From Dehalogenimonas sp. THU2 (GTDB lineage Bacteria > Chloroflexota > Dehalococcoidia > Dehalococcoidales > Dehalococcoidaceae): 64,000 nt of DNA. Location of the stretch: the NCBI RefSeq assembly GCF_039749495.1, contig NZ_JBDLLU010000005.1:1-64000 (forward strand), read 5' to 3'. Below, piece after piece: positions 27,374 to 36,563 of this stretch (within the stretch, counting starts at the first letter, position 1; each line of letters begins with the position of its first letter). The translations under genes and the position numbers were made by a program. The notes under the pieces were generated by a model, which ran no database searches, was not told where the DNA came from, and was given only the letters and a program-made list of their open reading frames with translations.

Positions 27374-28672
27374 ATGACGACTCAAATGCAACGAGCCCGC
27401 GAGGGCATAATCACCCCCCAGATGATGGCGGTAGCCGCGGCGGAACACCTGCCGGTTGAAACCATTCGCGCCGGTCTTGCCGACGGGACGATCGTAATTC
27501 CGGCCAATATCAGCCACCTTCACCTGAACCCATGCGGTATAGGTAAAGGGCTGCGGACCAAGGTCAACGCCAACATCGGCACATCATCCGATTGTGTCGA
27601 TATCGCGCTGGAACTCAGCAAATTGGCGGCGGCGCAGGACGCCGGCGCCGATGCGGTGATGGACCTGTCAACAGGTGGTGATCTGCCGGCTATCAGGCGG
27701 GCCATACTGGCAAAATGCACCGCCGCCCTGGGGACGGTGCCGATATATGAGGCCGGGGTGGTGGCGCGGGTAACCAGGGGTTCTATCATCGAACTGACCG
27801 CAGAAGACCTGTTCGATGTCATCGAACGGCATGCCCGCGAAGGCGTCGATTTTCTCACCGTGCATTGCGGCGTCACCCGGAGCACCATAGCCCGCTTGAA
27901 AGAACAGGGACGGGTGACGGATATCGTTTCCCGAGGCGGGGCGCTGCTGGCCGGCTGGATGGCCTACCATGATCAGGAAAACCCGCTGTATGAGCAGTAT
28001 GACCGGTTGCTCGGTATCTGCGCCGAATACGACGTTACACTGAGCCTGGGCGACGGCTTGCGGCCCGGCTGTCTGGCCGACGCCACCGACCGGGCACAGG
28101 TCGAAGAGCTGCTCACCCTCGGCGAACTGGTGGACCGGGCGCGGCGGGCGGGCGTCCAGGTGATGGTTGAAGGACCGGGTCATGTGCCGCTCAACCGCAT
28201 CCGGACCAATATGGAGTTGCAGAAATCGATTTGCAACGACGCGCCGTTTTACGTGCTGGGGCCGCTGGTGACCGATGTCGCCGCGGGCTATGACCATATC
28301 ACTGCCGCTATCGGGGGAGCCCTGGCGGCTGTCCACGGGGCTGACTTCCTGTGCTACGTGACGCCCGCCGAACATCTCTCACTCCCGGATGTCGAGGACG
28401 TGAAAAACGGCGTCATCGCTTCCCGGATCGCCGGCCATGCCGCCGATATCGCCAAAGGCGTCAAAGGCGCCGCCGATTGGGACCGGAAGATGGCCGAAGC
28501 CCGGAAACGGCTGGATTGGGAAGCTCAGGCCGAGCTTTCGATCGATCCCGAACTCAGCCGACGGCGGCACGGCGCTCTTCGTTCAGCCGGCAGCGCCTGC
28601 GCCATGTGCGGTGAATTTTGCGCCATGGAGATGGCGGAAAAATACCTGGGGATCAAGACCGCCCGGTGTTAA
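27374..28672 (+). CDS. thiC: Phosphomethylpyrimidine synthase
   Basis: Radical SAM enzyme that rearranges aminoimidazole ribotide into the thiamine pyrimidine. 432 residues, the short bacterial/archaeal form. Motifs: [55 protein letters not shown] and the C-terminal cluster motif [10 protein letters not shown] (C-x2-C-x4-C). The start codon directly follows the riboswitch terminator T-run, so there is no conventional Shine-Dalgarno. Confidence 0.96.
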   Translation: MTTQMQRAREGIITPQMMAVAAAEHLPVETIRAGLADGTIVIPANISHLHLNPCGIGKGLRTKVNANIGTSSDCVDIALELSKLAAAQDAGADAVMDLSTGGDLPAIRRAILAKCTAALGTVPIYEAGVVARVTRGSIIELTAEDLFDVIERHAREGVDFLTVHCGVTRSTIARLKEQGRVTDIVSRGGALLAGWMAYHDQENPLYEQYDRLLGICAEYDVTLSLGDGLRPGCLADATDRAQVEELLTLGELVDRARRAGVQVMVEGPGHVPLNRIRTNMELQKSICNDAPFYVLGPLVTDVAAGYDHITAAIGGALAAVHGADFLCYVTPAEHLSLPDVEDVKNGVIASRIAGHAADIAKGVKGAADWDRKMAEARKRLDWEAQAELSIDPELSRRRHGALRSAGSACAMCGEFCAMEMAEKYLGIKTARC

Positions 28673-28699
28673 AATCCGCAGGCACGGATGTAAGCCATA

Positions 28700-29821
28700 T
28701 TGGATAGCGGTTTCAACCTGGGCCATATTTTCGGTATTCGATTCCGCGTCCATTACTCCTGGTTTTTCATTTTTCTCCTTATCACCGTATTTTTAGCCCA
28801 GCAGGTATTCCCGGTCGCCGTTCCCCGGGAGAACACCTCAACTTACTGGATCATGGGAGCGGTGACTTCGCTCCTGTTCTTCTTTTCAGTCCTGTTCCAT
28901 GAAACATCACACAGCCTGGTTGGCCGAGCCAACGGCATACCGGTAAGCAGCATCACCCTGTTCTTGTTCGGCGGAGCGGCCCAGATGACCCGGGAGCCGG
29001 CCTCAGCCGGCGCGGAGATGAAAATGGCCCTGGCCGGGCCGATGTCCTCGCTGGGCCTGGCTGCCGCCTTTTGGATGATCTATTCCTTCTACCTGGGCAT
29101 TGAGAACACCGTGGCGGCGATGGCATTGTGGCTGGCCCAGATCAATCTGATCGTGGCTGTTTTTAATCTGCTGCCGGGTTTTCCGCTGGACGGAGGCCGG
29201 GTATTCCGTGGCTTGTGGTGGCATTTCCGGCGCGACTACGAAGGGGCGACCAGGGTGGCCGTTTTTGCCGGCCGGATAACCGGCTTTCTTATCATCGGCG
29301 CCGGCCTGTATTTTATCGTTTATTATCGCGACTGGTTGGCCGGTGTCTGGCTGGCGGTGCTTGGCTGGTATTTGGAAAGTGCTGCCCGAACCAGCCTCAA
29401 GCAATTCGAACTGCAAATATGGCTTAAGGGGAAGAAGGTGTCGGAGGTGGTGAACAAGGAGTGCCCGGTGGTCGCGGAGAACACAACCGTCGCTCAATTG
29501 AGGCAAGAGCATCCCGGCCGGCGCTGTTTCTGGGTAGAAGCGGAAGGGACGATTTCCGGTGCGGTATTTTTACCCGGGAAGGGTGATGACCTTGAACTTA
29601 AGATAATCAGCGACCTGGCGCAGCCGATAGCGGGTGCCATTGAAGTTGGCCCCGACACCGACCTGCTGGTTCTGGTGCAGGAATTTAATGAAACGGGCAA
29701 GGATGTTGCCCTGGTAACCGGTTACGAAGAACGAGGGCTTGTATTCCTCGATGAACTGGTAGAACTGGTTAACCGGCAGAGAAATCAGGGGGTTGGAAAT
29801 ACCGGGACCGGAGGAAAATGA
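28700..29821 (+). CDS. Site-2 protease family membrane metalloprotease with degenerate C-terminal domain
   Basis: 373 residues. M50 motifs: HETSH (zinc ligands plus Glu, near residue 74) and FPLDGGRVF (third ligand). About five to six helices end near residue 235. The remaining 135 residues sit where CBS domains occur in the paralogue at 30812 but have lost their hallmark residues. The start is TTG 28700, 27 bp after thiC, with only a weak ribosome site. The substrate is unknown. Confidence 0.85.
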   Translation: MDSGFNLGHIFGIRFRVHYSWFFIFLLITVFLAQQVFPVAVPRENTSTYWIMGAVTSLLFFFSVLFHETSHSLVGRANGIPVSSITLFLFGGAAQMTREPASAGAEMKMALAGPMSSLGLAAAFWMIYSFYLGIENTVAAMALWLAQINLIVAVFNLLPGFPLDGGRVFRGLWWHFRRDYEGATRVAVFAGRITGFLIIGAGLYFIVYYRDWLAGVWLAVLGWYLESAARTSLKQFELQIWLKGKKVSEVVNKECPVVAENTTVAQLRQEHPGRRCFWVEAEGTISGAVFLPGKGDDLELKIISDLAQPIAGAIEVGPDTDLLVLVQEFNETGKDVALVTGYEERGLVFLDELVELVNRQRNQGVGNTGTGGK

Positions 29822-29975
29822 GTACCGTCTCTGCATTACTGTTTTGCCGATGGGGCATTTGAAGTTATATACTGGAAATAAGGTATTGATACAGGGGTAC
29901 CTTAATCGTCGTCCAGATTAATGCGACGACATATCCGTTAAGCTGATTGCGCTGAATAATAGAAAGAAGGAATTA

Positions 29976-30788
29976 ATGTCTCCCGAAAACACAAACAAAC
30001 CCCTAACGCTCACGGAAGCTGCCGTGGCTTACCTGGCGTCCTTGTCTGCTGCCAAGCGCCAGGTTATGACGCCAGCGGTGATGAATTTTGTGCGCTGGTA
30101 CGGCGGCAATCATACCTTGAATAATCTGTCCGCGCCCAAATTGGCGGATTACGCGGCCGCGCAACCGGCGGGAGAAGAAGCTGCTGCTAAATTGAAAGCC
30201 GTCAAGGAGATGCTCAGTTATTCAGTGAAGAACGGTTGGATCGAAGCAAGCCTGGGGGCACATGTCAAGCTTAAAAAATCCCCGTTGAGATCGGTGAGTG
30301 CCGCCCGAAAGCCGGCAAAGGTTGAACAACTGGTCTTGACCACCGCAAAAAAGGCCGAGATGGATAACGAACTGGCGGCTTTAAAAGAAAAGCGTTTTCA
30401 CGTAGTTGAAGATATTAAGCGGGCTGCGGCGGACAAAGACCTGAAGGAGAATGCCCCCTACCATGCTGCCCGCGAGGAAAAGGCTAAATTGGACGGGAAG
30501 GTCGAGGAATTGGCATTGCTGCTCAAGCATGCCATCGTCAATGACGATGAAACCCGTGCCGGAGGCACAAAAGCAGAACTTGGACGAAAAATCACCATCA
30601 AGGATGTGGCCACCGGGTCAACGTCGACATATACGCTGGTGATACCGCGTGAAGTTAGTCCCAAAAGCGGGCGGATCTCGCCGGTCTCCCCGATTGGCAA
30701 AGCCGTATCGGGACGCGCCGTCGGAGACACCGTCGACGTAATTGCGCCGTCCTGTGTCGTACGTTACATCATCGAGTCAATCGAATAG
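29976..30788 (+). CDS. GreA-like elongation factor with N-terminal integrase-type SAM-like domain
   Basis: 270 residues in three parts. Residues 10-100 resemble the phage-integrase core-binding domain (AVAYLASLSAAKRQ, MNFVRWYGG, NGWIEASLGAHVKLKK). Residues 113-190 are a GreA coiled coil with the acidic tip DLKENAPYHAAREE. Residues 196-270 are the C-terminal FKBP-like domain (SPIGKAVSGRAVGDTVDV). Canonical GreA is about 158 residues, so this is a fusion. A TTGCCG/TATACT promoter lies at 29844-29873 and AAGGA before the ATG. Confidence 0.85.
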   Translation: MSPENTNKPLTLTEAAVAYLASLSAAKRQVMTPAVMNFVRWYGGNHTLNNLSAPKLADYAAAQPAGEEAAAKLKAVKEMLSYSVKNGWIEASLGAHVKLKKSPLRSVSAARKPAKVEQLVLTTAKKAEMDNELAALKEKRFHVVEDIKRAAADKDLKENAPYHAAREEKAKLDGKVEELALLLKHAIVNDDETRAGGTKAELGRKITIKDVATGSTSTYTLVIPREVSPKSGRISPVSPIGKAVSGRAVGDTVDVIAPSCVVRYIIESIE

Positions 30789-30811
30789 CAAAATAGCCAA
30801 AGGAGTCTGAT

Positions 30812-31930
30812 ATGCGGTCATCATTCCGCTTGGGACGCATTCTTGGCATCGAGATCGGCATCCATGTTTCATGGTTGTTTATTTTTGCTTTTCTAACGTG
30901 GTCCCTGGCGGCCGGATATTTTCCGCTGGAAAACGTTCTGCCCGGTCGTGACAACTTAACCTACTGGCTTCTGGGCGCCGTATCCTCACTGAGCCTGTTT
31001 ATCTCGGTACTGGCGCATGAACTGGGCCATTCGGTCGTCGCCAGGCGCAATGGTATTCCGGTGAAGAACATCACCCTGTTTATTTTCGGCGGGGCATCCA
31101 ATATTACCAAGGAGGCGGAGACGCCTGGCGCGGAGTTCCGCATGGCTGTCACCGGGCCGATGGTCAGTTTCGCCTTGTCCGCCATATTTTTTACCGTATT
31201 CTTCGCAACTGGTAGAGAGGCAACTGCGCTTAACGCCGTGGTCGTTTACCTGGCTCAGATCAACCTCATTCTCGGTGTTTTCAATCTTCTGCCGGGATTC
31301 CCGCTGGATGGCGGCCGGGTTTTCAGGTCGATCCTTTGGAAGGTTCTGAAAGATGAACCCAAGGCTACCCGGATAGCGGCCGGCTCCGGCCAGGTGATCG
31401 CCTATATTTTCATCTTCGGCGGTATCGCTCTGGCTTTCATCGTCGGTATAGGGGGTTTGTGGCTGGCTCTTATCGGTTGGTTCCTTGCTTCGGCCGCTTC
31501 GGCCAGTTACCAGCAGTCGGTGTTGACGGAAGCGCTGAAAGGCGCCAAGGTGAAGGAGATCACGAACTCATCTATCCTTTCGGCAACGGATGACATCACC
31601 GTGGAGCAGGCCATGTCCACCATGCTGAGCCATAACCAGCGTGCTTTGCCCTTGATCACAGACGGACGGATGACCGGCTTGGTGACGTTGACCGACATCA
31701 AGAAAGTTCCCAAAGAATCATGGCCGCATGAACAGGTCAACCGGATCATGACCCCGGCCACCGAAGTGCAATCGGTTTCACCTGAAGATGATCTCACCGT
31801 TGTTTTGGAACTACTGCAGAGTGCCGGATACAATCAGCTGCCGGTAATGGAAAAAGGGAAGTTCCGAGGACTGGTGTCCCGGGCCGAACTCCTGCAATAC
31901 ATCCAATTGAAACATGACTTAGCCAAATAG
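30812..31930 (+). CDS. Site-2 protease with C-terminal CBS pair
   Basis: 372 residues: SpoIVFB/RseP-like M50 core with HELGHSVVARRNG (near residue 69) and FPLDGGRVFRS, about six helices, then two CBS domains from about residue 248 (EQAMSTMLSHNQRALPLI; VLELLQSAGYNQLPVM). CBS domains bind adenylates and likely set protease activity. Close paralogue of the protein at 28700; the pair flanks the GreA fusion. Confidence 0.92.
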   Translation: MRSSFRLGRILGIEIGIHVSWLFIFAFLTWSLAAGYFPLENVLPGRDNLTYWLLGAVSSLSLFISVLAHELGHSVVARRNGIPVKNITLFIFGGASNITKEAETPGAEFRMAVTGPMVSFALSAIFFTVFFATGREATALNAVVVYLAQINLILGVFNLLPGFPLDGGRVFRSILWKVLKDEPKATRIAAGSGQVIAYIFIFGGIALAFIVGIGGLWLALIGWFLASAASASYQQSVLTEALKGAKVKEITNSSILSATDDITVEQAMSTMLSHNQRALPLITDGRMTGLVTLTDIKKVPKESWPHEQVNRIMTPATEVQSVSPEDDLTVVLELLQSAGYNQLPVMEKGKFRGLVSRAELLQYIQLKHDLAK

Positions 31931-31957
31931 TCATTACAGCTTTATCCCTTTGAGTTA

Positions 31958-31984
31958 TTGACACGACTACTGGGCTGCTATACT
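31958..31984 (+). promoter_or_regulatory. Putative promoter of the DUF4870-like gene
   Basis: TTGACA (31958-31963) and TATACT (31979-31984) with a short 15-bp spacer; TACTCT at 31981 gives 17 bp. Located 36 nt before the GTG start, which has AAAGGA upstream. Confidence 0.5.
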
Positions 31985-32019
31985 CTTATTTCGATTAACA
32001 TCCAAAAGGAGTCACCTCG

Positions 32020-32352
32020 GTGGAGAAAACCTCAACGGGTCTGCAGGAAAACGTCGCCGGACTGCTATGCTATCTTGGCGCCTGGGTCACGGGAATCATC
32101 TTTCTGATCCTGGAACCTAAAAACCGCTTCGTCCGATTCCACGCCGTCCAGTCGATAGTGGTTTTCGGGGTTTTATCCGTCGCCGGCACGATGCTGGGAT
32201 TCATCCCCTTCACCGGTTGGATCATGAGCAGTTTTTTGGGTGTGTTGTCATTTATTCTTTGGATAGTGCTGATGGTAAAAGCGTATCAAGGGGAGTATTA
32301 CAAGTTACCGGTGGCCGGTGATCTGGCGGAGCAACTTCTCGGAAAATTGTAG
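32020..32352 (+). CDS. Small DUF4870-like membrane protein
   Basis: 110 residues, three hydrophobic segments, with LCYLGAWVTGIIFLILEP, then FVRFHAVQSIVVFG typical of the DUF4870/Tic20-like family. The GTG start has AAAGGAG upstream. The function is unknown. Followed by a strong hairpin shared with the convergent gene. Confidence 0.8.
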   Translation: MEKTSTGLQENVAGLLCYLGAWVTGIIFLILEPKNRFVRFHAVQSIVVFGVLSVAGTMLGFIPFTGWIMSSFLGVLSFILWIVLMVKAYQGEYYKLPVAGDLAEQLLGKL

Positions 32353-32374
32353 TCTCGATTCAGATAATAATGCC

Positions 32375-32402
32375 AAAGGCGGCGCATTAGCGCCGCCTTT
32401 TC
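32375..32402. terminator. Bidirectional terminator
   Basis: Perfect 11-bp inverted repeat AAAGGCGGCGC-ATTA-GCGCCGCCTTT followed by TT. It lies between convergent genes and can serve both. Confidence 0.85.
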
Positions 32403-32423
32403 AATGTAGCCCGAACGCCGGGA

Positions 32424-32990
32424 TCATTTTCCGACGTAAACTATATGGTCCTTGTTGACGGCGACGAAATCCAGTTGGGCGATACCGCCTTCGAACGCCG
32501 GATTGAAATCCACATCGGTCAGCGGGATGAACTGATCGCTGCGATTCAGTGCGTCCTGTAATTCTTCCCACATCTCGCTGTGCATGTTGCCCGTAAGGCT
32601 TACCTGGGGCAGATTGATAACGGCCTGCAGCGGTTTTTTGCGCCGCATCGGGTAAACATTCGTCTGCGTTGTCGATGATACGATGTTCTGCTCACCCACG
32701 AATAAAATATTGTTCTTCCGGATATAGGCCGTATCCATATGGCGGGCGGCCTGCCCGGGGGCGAAGAAACTCACTTCGAATAATGGCACGAAGTCCGAGC
32801 AGGTCTGTAACTTGGAGGTATAAAAGCCCTTGTTCAAAGCATCCAGCAGCCGCTGCTGGTGCTGGCAAAGAGTTAATCCGGAAAAGATACCATTGGTGGT
32901 GAAAATAATCACATTGACCCGCCGAAATCGGGTTACATCAAAATTATCACCTGATACGGTGGAAGCGCCAACAGCGTCCAAGGCACTCAT
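32424..32990 (-). CDS. Internally duplicated protein of unknown function
   Basis: 188 residues in two similar halves of about 85. Each half starts with a beta strand (VNVIIFTTNGIFSG; LQAVINLPQVSLTG), then a helix ending LLDALNKG or LQDALNRS, then FVPLFEVSFF or FIPLTDVDFN, and ends NNILFVGE or KDHIVYVGK. The halves look like the DUF6812 type, duplicated. No catalytic motif is seen. AGGAGG precedes ATG 32990. Downstream partner of the small membrane protein at 33014. Confidence 0.6.
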   Translation of the reverse strand: MSALDAVGASTVSGDNFDVTRFRRVNVIIFTTNGIFSGLTLCQHQQRLLDALNKGFYTSKLQTCSDFVPLFEVSFFAPGQAARHMDTAYIRKNNILFVGEQNIVSSTTQTNVYPMRRKKPLQAVINLPQVSLTGNMHSEMWEELQDALNRSDQFIPLTDVDFNPAFEGGIAQLDFVAVNKDHIVYVGK

Positions 32991-33013
32991 CCGGACCTCC
33001 TTAAACCAACTTG

Positions 33014-33259
33014 TTAGACAAAAATATCGGGAAACCCCGCCAGCTTGATGGTACCGATCACGATTACGAAACCACAGAGAATCATCCCGGTGATTGAAAT
33101 ACCTCTCTTCTTATGCTGGGCTAGGCTGGCGAGCCCCATGAAAAAACCTACCATGGCCAGGGGTACGGCGAACCAATGTAAAAAGCCCAAATATGGGAGG
33201 AAGGCAGCGAACATGCCGATCAGACTGATGATGCCGATCGTTAAACTGAAAATGGCCAA
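33014..33259 (-). CDS. Small DUF4190-like membrane protein
   Basis: 81 residues, two hydrophobic segments (IGIISLIGMFAAFLPYLGF; ISITGMILCGFVIVIGTIKL) separated by a short basic loop (QHKKRG). TTG start 33259 with GGGGGAG upstream. Twenty-three bp ahead of the duplicated-domain gene, likely one transcript. The function is unknown. Confidence 0.65.
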   Translation of the reverse strand: MAIFSLTIGIISLIGMFAAFLPYLGFLHWFAVPLAMVGFFMGLASLAQHKKRGISITGMILCGFVIVIGTIKLAGFPDIFV

Positions 33260-33376
33260 GTGGTTCTCCCCCGAAATCTTTTTATAACAGATAAACGTAG
33301 TGTTGTAAACAAAAATCTTTTTACGGTTAAATACCGAAAATCCCGCCGAAGGGAGATTATCTGTTTACCATCGATG

Positions 33377-34072
33377 CTAACCGGGTGTTAAGCCCGGCAC
33401 CATCAACATGTACCCCACGCCATGTTTATTCATGATCAGTTTTGGATTGTCGATATCCTGTTCTATCTTTTGGCGCAATTGGCGGATATACACTCTTAGC
33501 GCCGCGACGCAGTCGGGATAAAAATCGTTCCAAAGGGCTTCGGCAAGTGTGGCGTAGGTGACTACTCCACCGGCGTGTTGCATCAGTTTACTCATGATGA
33601 TCTCTTCGGTACGTGTCAACGGTATTTCTCTATTCTGAAAATGGAGAATGCCTGTGGCGGGCGATAATCGTAGCTCGCCGACAGTAAGCGCTGAATCCGG
33701 TCCCGGCGCGGACGAACGGCGCAGGAGAGCCTTGATCCGGGAGAGCAGTTCCATCTGCTTGAACGGCTTGACCAGGTAATCATCGGCACCCGCCTCGAGG
33801 CCTTTGACGATATCGAACTCATCTTTACGGGCGGTAAGGATGATGATCGGCAGGTCGGAAAACTTCCGGATACCTTTCAACGCTTCGAATCCGCTGATAT
33901 CCGGCAAACCCAGGTCAAGAATGATCACGTCCGGTTTCTGTTCACGGGCCATGGTAATACCCTGGACGCCGGAGTCTGTTGATAGAAATTCCATATCCGG
34001 CCAGCGCATCCGGAATGCCCAGGCTACCGAATCAACGATTTGAGGATCATCCTCGATCATTAATGCCTTCAT
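33377..34072 (-). CDS. OmpR-family response regulator
   Basis: 231 residues. Receiver domain with acidic pocket EDD at 7-9, phospho-acceptor Asp53 (ILDLGLPD) and Lys102 (DDYLVKPF). The C-terminal winged helix (ALRVYIRQLRQKIEQD, GVGYML) is of the KdpE/OmpR type. The start ATG 34072 is preceded by AAAGGAG and overlaps the end of the kinase gene by 4 bp. Confidence 0.94.
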   Translation of the reverse strand: MKALMIEDDPQIVDSVAWAFRMRWPDMEFLSTDSGVQGITMAREQKPDVIILDLGLPDISGFEALKGIRKFSDLPIIILTARKDEFDIVKGLEAGADDYLVKPFKQMELLSRIKALLRRSSAPGPDSALTVGELRLSPATGILHFQNREIPLTRTEEIIMSKLMQHAGGVVTYATLAEALWNDFYPDCVAALRVYIRQLRQKIEQDIDNPKLIMNKHGVGYMLMVPGLTPG

Positions 34073-35151
34073 GAATGCTCCTTTGGTTCGGCTAAAGGTA
34101 AAGCAAAGCCGAAAGTCGTTCCTTTTCCGGGTGCGCTTTCTACCCAAACCCGGCCGTTGTGCAGTCCGATTATCATTTTCGACAATGCCAAGCCAAGACC
34201 CAGGCCGCTCAACTGTTCACCACCGCTGCGGGGTACGCGGTAATAGGGCTCAAAGAGCCGTATTTGAGCTTCCCGGCTGATACCCGGTCCCGAATCTATC
34301 ACTTCCACTTTCAGTTCGCTGTCCGCAGGGTAGGCTTTGAGTGTGATGCGGCCTCGTTCCGGCGTATACTTGATCGCGTTGGTAAGATAATTGTACAACA
34401 CTTGCCGGACACGGTCGTCATCCATTTTGACCGGCGGCAGATTGTCCGGGATATCTATATTGAGAGAATGACGCTTGCGTGCCGCGGCCGGTCTGAGAGT
34501 GTCGGCCATACTGACAAGCAAAGGGCCGATATCGCCAGGTTTAGCGGTGACGGTCAATATGCCGATCTCACCGCGGGTTACGTCCAGGAGTTCATCGGTG
34601 CGGCGGTCCAGGTTCTGGGCGGCACGGTAGATGTTTTTAGCCAGGTCCTGCCTCGGATCGCCGGACAATTCGTCGACGAACAATTCAGCGGAAGCCAGCA
34701 TGGCGGTAAGCGGGGTTTTAAGTTCATGAACCAAAGCCCGGTTGAACTCCGCCCTCCGTTGTATCTCACGGTCAAGTTCCTGGTTGAGCCGCTTGAGATC
34801 CGCGGTCCGGTCAGCCACTTCTTGTTCCAGTAGTTGCCGTTGCCGTGCGACCGCTTTCAACCTTAGATAATAAATGCCGTAGGCGATGAGGACGCCCAGC
34901 GCGGCGGCCACCATGTTCACCCACCAATCGTCAGGAATTTGAAGATCGATGCCATCGATCGGACCATCCGCTTCCTGGTCGGAAGAACCGGCGGCAGGCA
35001 CCGTGGATAAGCCAGCGGGATCTTTCGGTGCCGTTCCCGCATGCAGGATTGTGCCGGTATCCGGGACGTTCGCGGTCAGCGATAAGACCATGAAAAGGAC
35101 CAGAAGCACCCTGTGAACCCGGAAATTGTGATTGAGTATATGGCGCAGCAT
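34069..35151 (-). CDS. Sensor histidine kinase
   Basis: 360 residues. An N-terminal hydrophobic segment (HRVLLVLFMVLSLTANV), a short external stretch of about 50 residues, a second helix (MVAAALGVLIAYGIYYL), a coiled-coil linker, then the H box with His142 (ALVHELKTPLTA), N box NYLTNAIKYT, DSGPGIS and GLGLGLALSK. The external domain is too small for a known sensor fold. Operon with the response regulator downstream. Confidence 0.93.
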   Translation of the reverse strand: MLRHILNHNFRVHRVLLVLFMVLSLTANVPDTGTILHAGTAPKDPAGLSTVPAAGSSDQEADGPIDGIDLQIPDDWWVNMVAAALGVLIAYGIYYLRLKAVARQRQLLEQEVADRTADLKRLNQELDREIQRRAEFNRALVHELKTPLTAMLASAELFVDELSGDPRQDLAKNIYRAAQNLDRRTDELLDVTRGEIGILTVTAKPGDIGPLLVSMADTLRPAAARKRHSLNIDIPDNLPPVKMDDDRVRQVLYNYLTNAIKYTPERGRITLKAYPADSELKVEVIDSGPGISREAQIRLFEPYYRVPRSGGEQLSGLGLGLALSKMIIGLHNGRVWVESAPGKGTTFGFALPLAEPKEHS

Positions 35152-35194
35152 TAAGGCATTTTAGTACATTGCTCATCCGCTGGCAAAGAAACCT

Positions 35195-35233
35195 GATAAA
35201 AACAAGACAGCCCCGTCACGGACGGGACTGTCT
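35195..35233 (-). terminator. Terminator after the FtsZ-like gene
   Basis: Minus-strand hairpin with 13-bp arms (35221-35233 and 35205-35217, one G-U pair) and a 3-nt loop, then TGTTTTTATC. Located 20 bp beyond the stop. Confidence 0.88.
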
Positions 35234-35252
35234 GACTTAAAAAGCGGGCGGG

Positions 35253-36434
35253 CTAATCTTCCAGGAGCGAGGGAATATCCTTGCCCATGTCGTTGATGTC
35301 TGCAAGCTTGTGGCGGAGTTCCACCTGGCGCTGTTTGATGACCGGGATCAGGGTGAGCGAGTCGGAGTAGAAATTGCGCACTCTTTCCACATCGGAGAGT
35401 TCCGAGAGGATCACGGTTACGGTTAACTTGTTGGAGCCGCGGGGATAATCACCGTTACGGATAATGGCGTTGGGGCAAAGCTCCCGCATCCATTCGTTCA
35501 GCTCTCGCATCATGTCCATGTTCATCTCCTTGGGGGGAGCTGAAACCAGGTAGATGGCGCGGCCGGCTTCCTTGGGATTGCATTTGAGCGACATTTCGCT
35601 GATGGCCTCGTCCATAGCCTGGATGCCCTTATGGGTTTCGGAGGTTTTCTTGCGGAAGTCTGTGCTGCGCTCGAAAAGACTGAAAGACTTGCTCAGGTCG
35701 GATTGCCCGGAGCCTAACACGGACCAGCCGGAAAGTGTCTGGATAATGTCGCCGGCATCGAGCGTCTTGGCGCCGATGAACTTGGGGTTCTTTTCTTCCC
35801 CGGCGCACAGCAGGTCGTAAAAAGGCTCGACGATGAGTTCGTTGATGCGGGACATGTTGTTGCCCAAGGAAGAATCTTTCATAACGTAGCGCTGGTTATC
35901 GATGAGAAAGACACAATCGGAGATGGAGTAGATGGATTTAAGACAGACCGCGGAGTTGTAGGAAGCCCGTTCCTCGGTTTCGCGCTCATGCTCGAACGGC
36001 AAAGCCAGTAAGGAATACAGCGGTTTGTCGGGATAACGTTCTTTGATCCGCTGCGCGATGATCGAGATCGAGCCCGATCCCGTGCCGCCGGCGGAACTGG
36101 CCGCCAGGAGGAAGGCGTCCGCCTCATAAAAATGGCGCGCGCTTCGTAGAGCGTCGATGACCTTGTCAGCATCAGCCCGGGCTACCTCGGCGCCAAGTTC
36201 ATTGATCTTGCCGACGCCATGACCGCCGGTCTTGCGTCCGCCGATCAGGATGCGGTGCTGATAATCTGGTTCGATGGTGGTAAGCCCGGTAAGATCCGCG
36301 GCGTCGGTGTTGACCGCAAAGATACCGGGGCAGATCTCGATCCCGCGCTGGCTTTGAGCTCTTTTATTGATCCGGGCAAACTCGTCAGCGATACGGCTGC
36401 CGGCTTGTCCCAACCCAACAACTATTAACTTCAC
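35253..36434 (-). CDS. Tubulin/FtsZ-superfamily GTPase (CetZ/TubZ-like, not cell-division FtsZ)
   Basis: 393 residues. GTP-binding features: VVGLGQAGSRIADEF at the N-terminus, FAVNTDAADL (T3 region), the tubulin signature SSAGGTGSGS near residue 115 (FtsZ has GGGTGTG), the NNMSRINELI segment and the T7 catalytic loop LDAGDIIQTLSG. The C-terminus ends SLLED and lacks the usual FtsZ tail motif. GTG 36434 is preferred over TTG 36437 for Shine-Dalgarno spacing (AGGAGG). Polymer formation is inferred from the family. Confidence 0.8.
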   Translation of the reverse strand: MKLIVVGLGQAGSRIADEFARINKRAQSQRGIEICPGIFAVNTDAADLTGLTTIEPDYQHRILIGGRKTGGHGVGKINELGAEVARADADKVIDALRSARHFYEADAFLLAASSAGGTGSGSISIIAQRIKERYPDKPLYSLLALPFEHERETEERASYNSAVCLKSIYSISDCVFLIDNQRYVMKDSSLGNNMSRINELIVEPFYDLLCAGEEKNPKFIGAKTLDAGDIIQTLSGWSVLGSGQSDLSKSFSLFERSTDFRKKTSETHKGIQAMDEAISEMSLKCNPKEAGRAIYLVSAPPKEMNMDMMRELNEWMRELCPNAIIRNGDYPRGSNKLTVTVILSELSDVERVRNFYSDSLTLIPVIKQRQVELRHKLADINDMGKDIPSLLED

Positions 36435-36563
36435 CAATTCCTCCTAGCGATACTCAGGGTTCATTTTAGTTTCACGTTATGGCCCTGTCAACCATTACGA
36501 ACGTTTAGGGTTAAAGGGAATAACCTCGATCATCCAGAATTATTTTCTCCTGCCTTGCGATAA

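Noticed and set aside
27188-27523. N-terminal extension of rsmG
   Set aside because: It runs antisense through the TPP riboswitch and into thiC; RsmG homology starts at ATG 27187.
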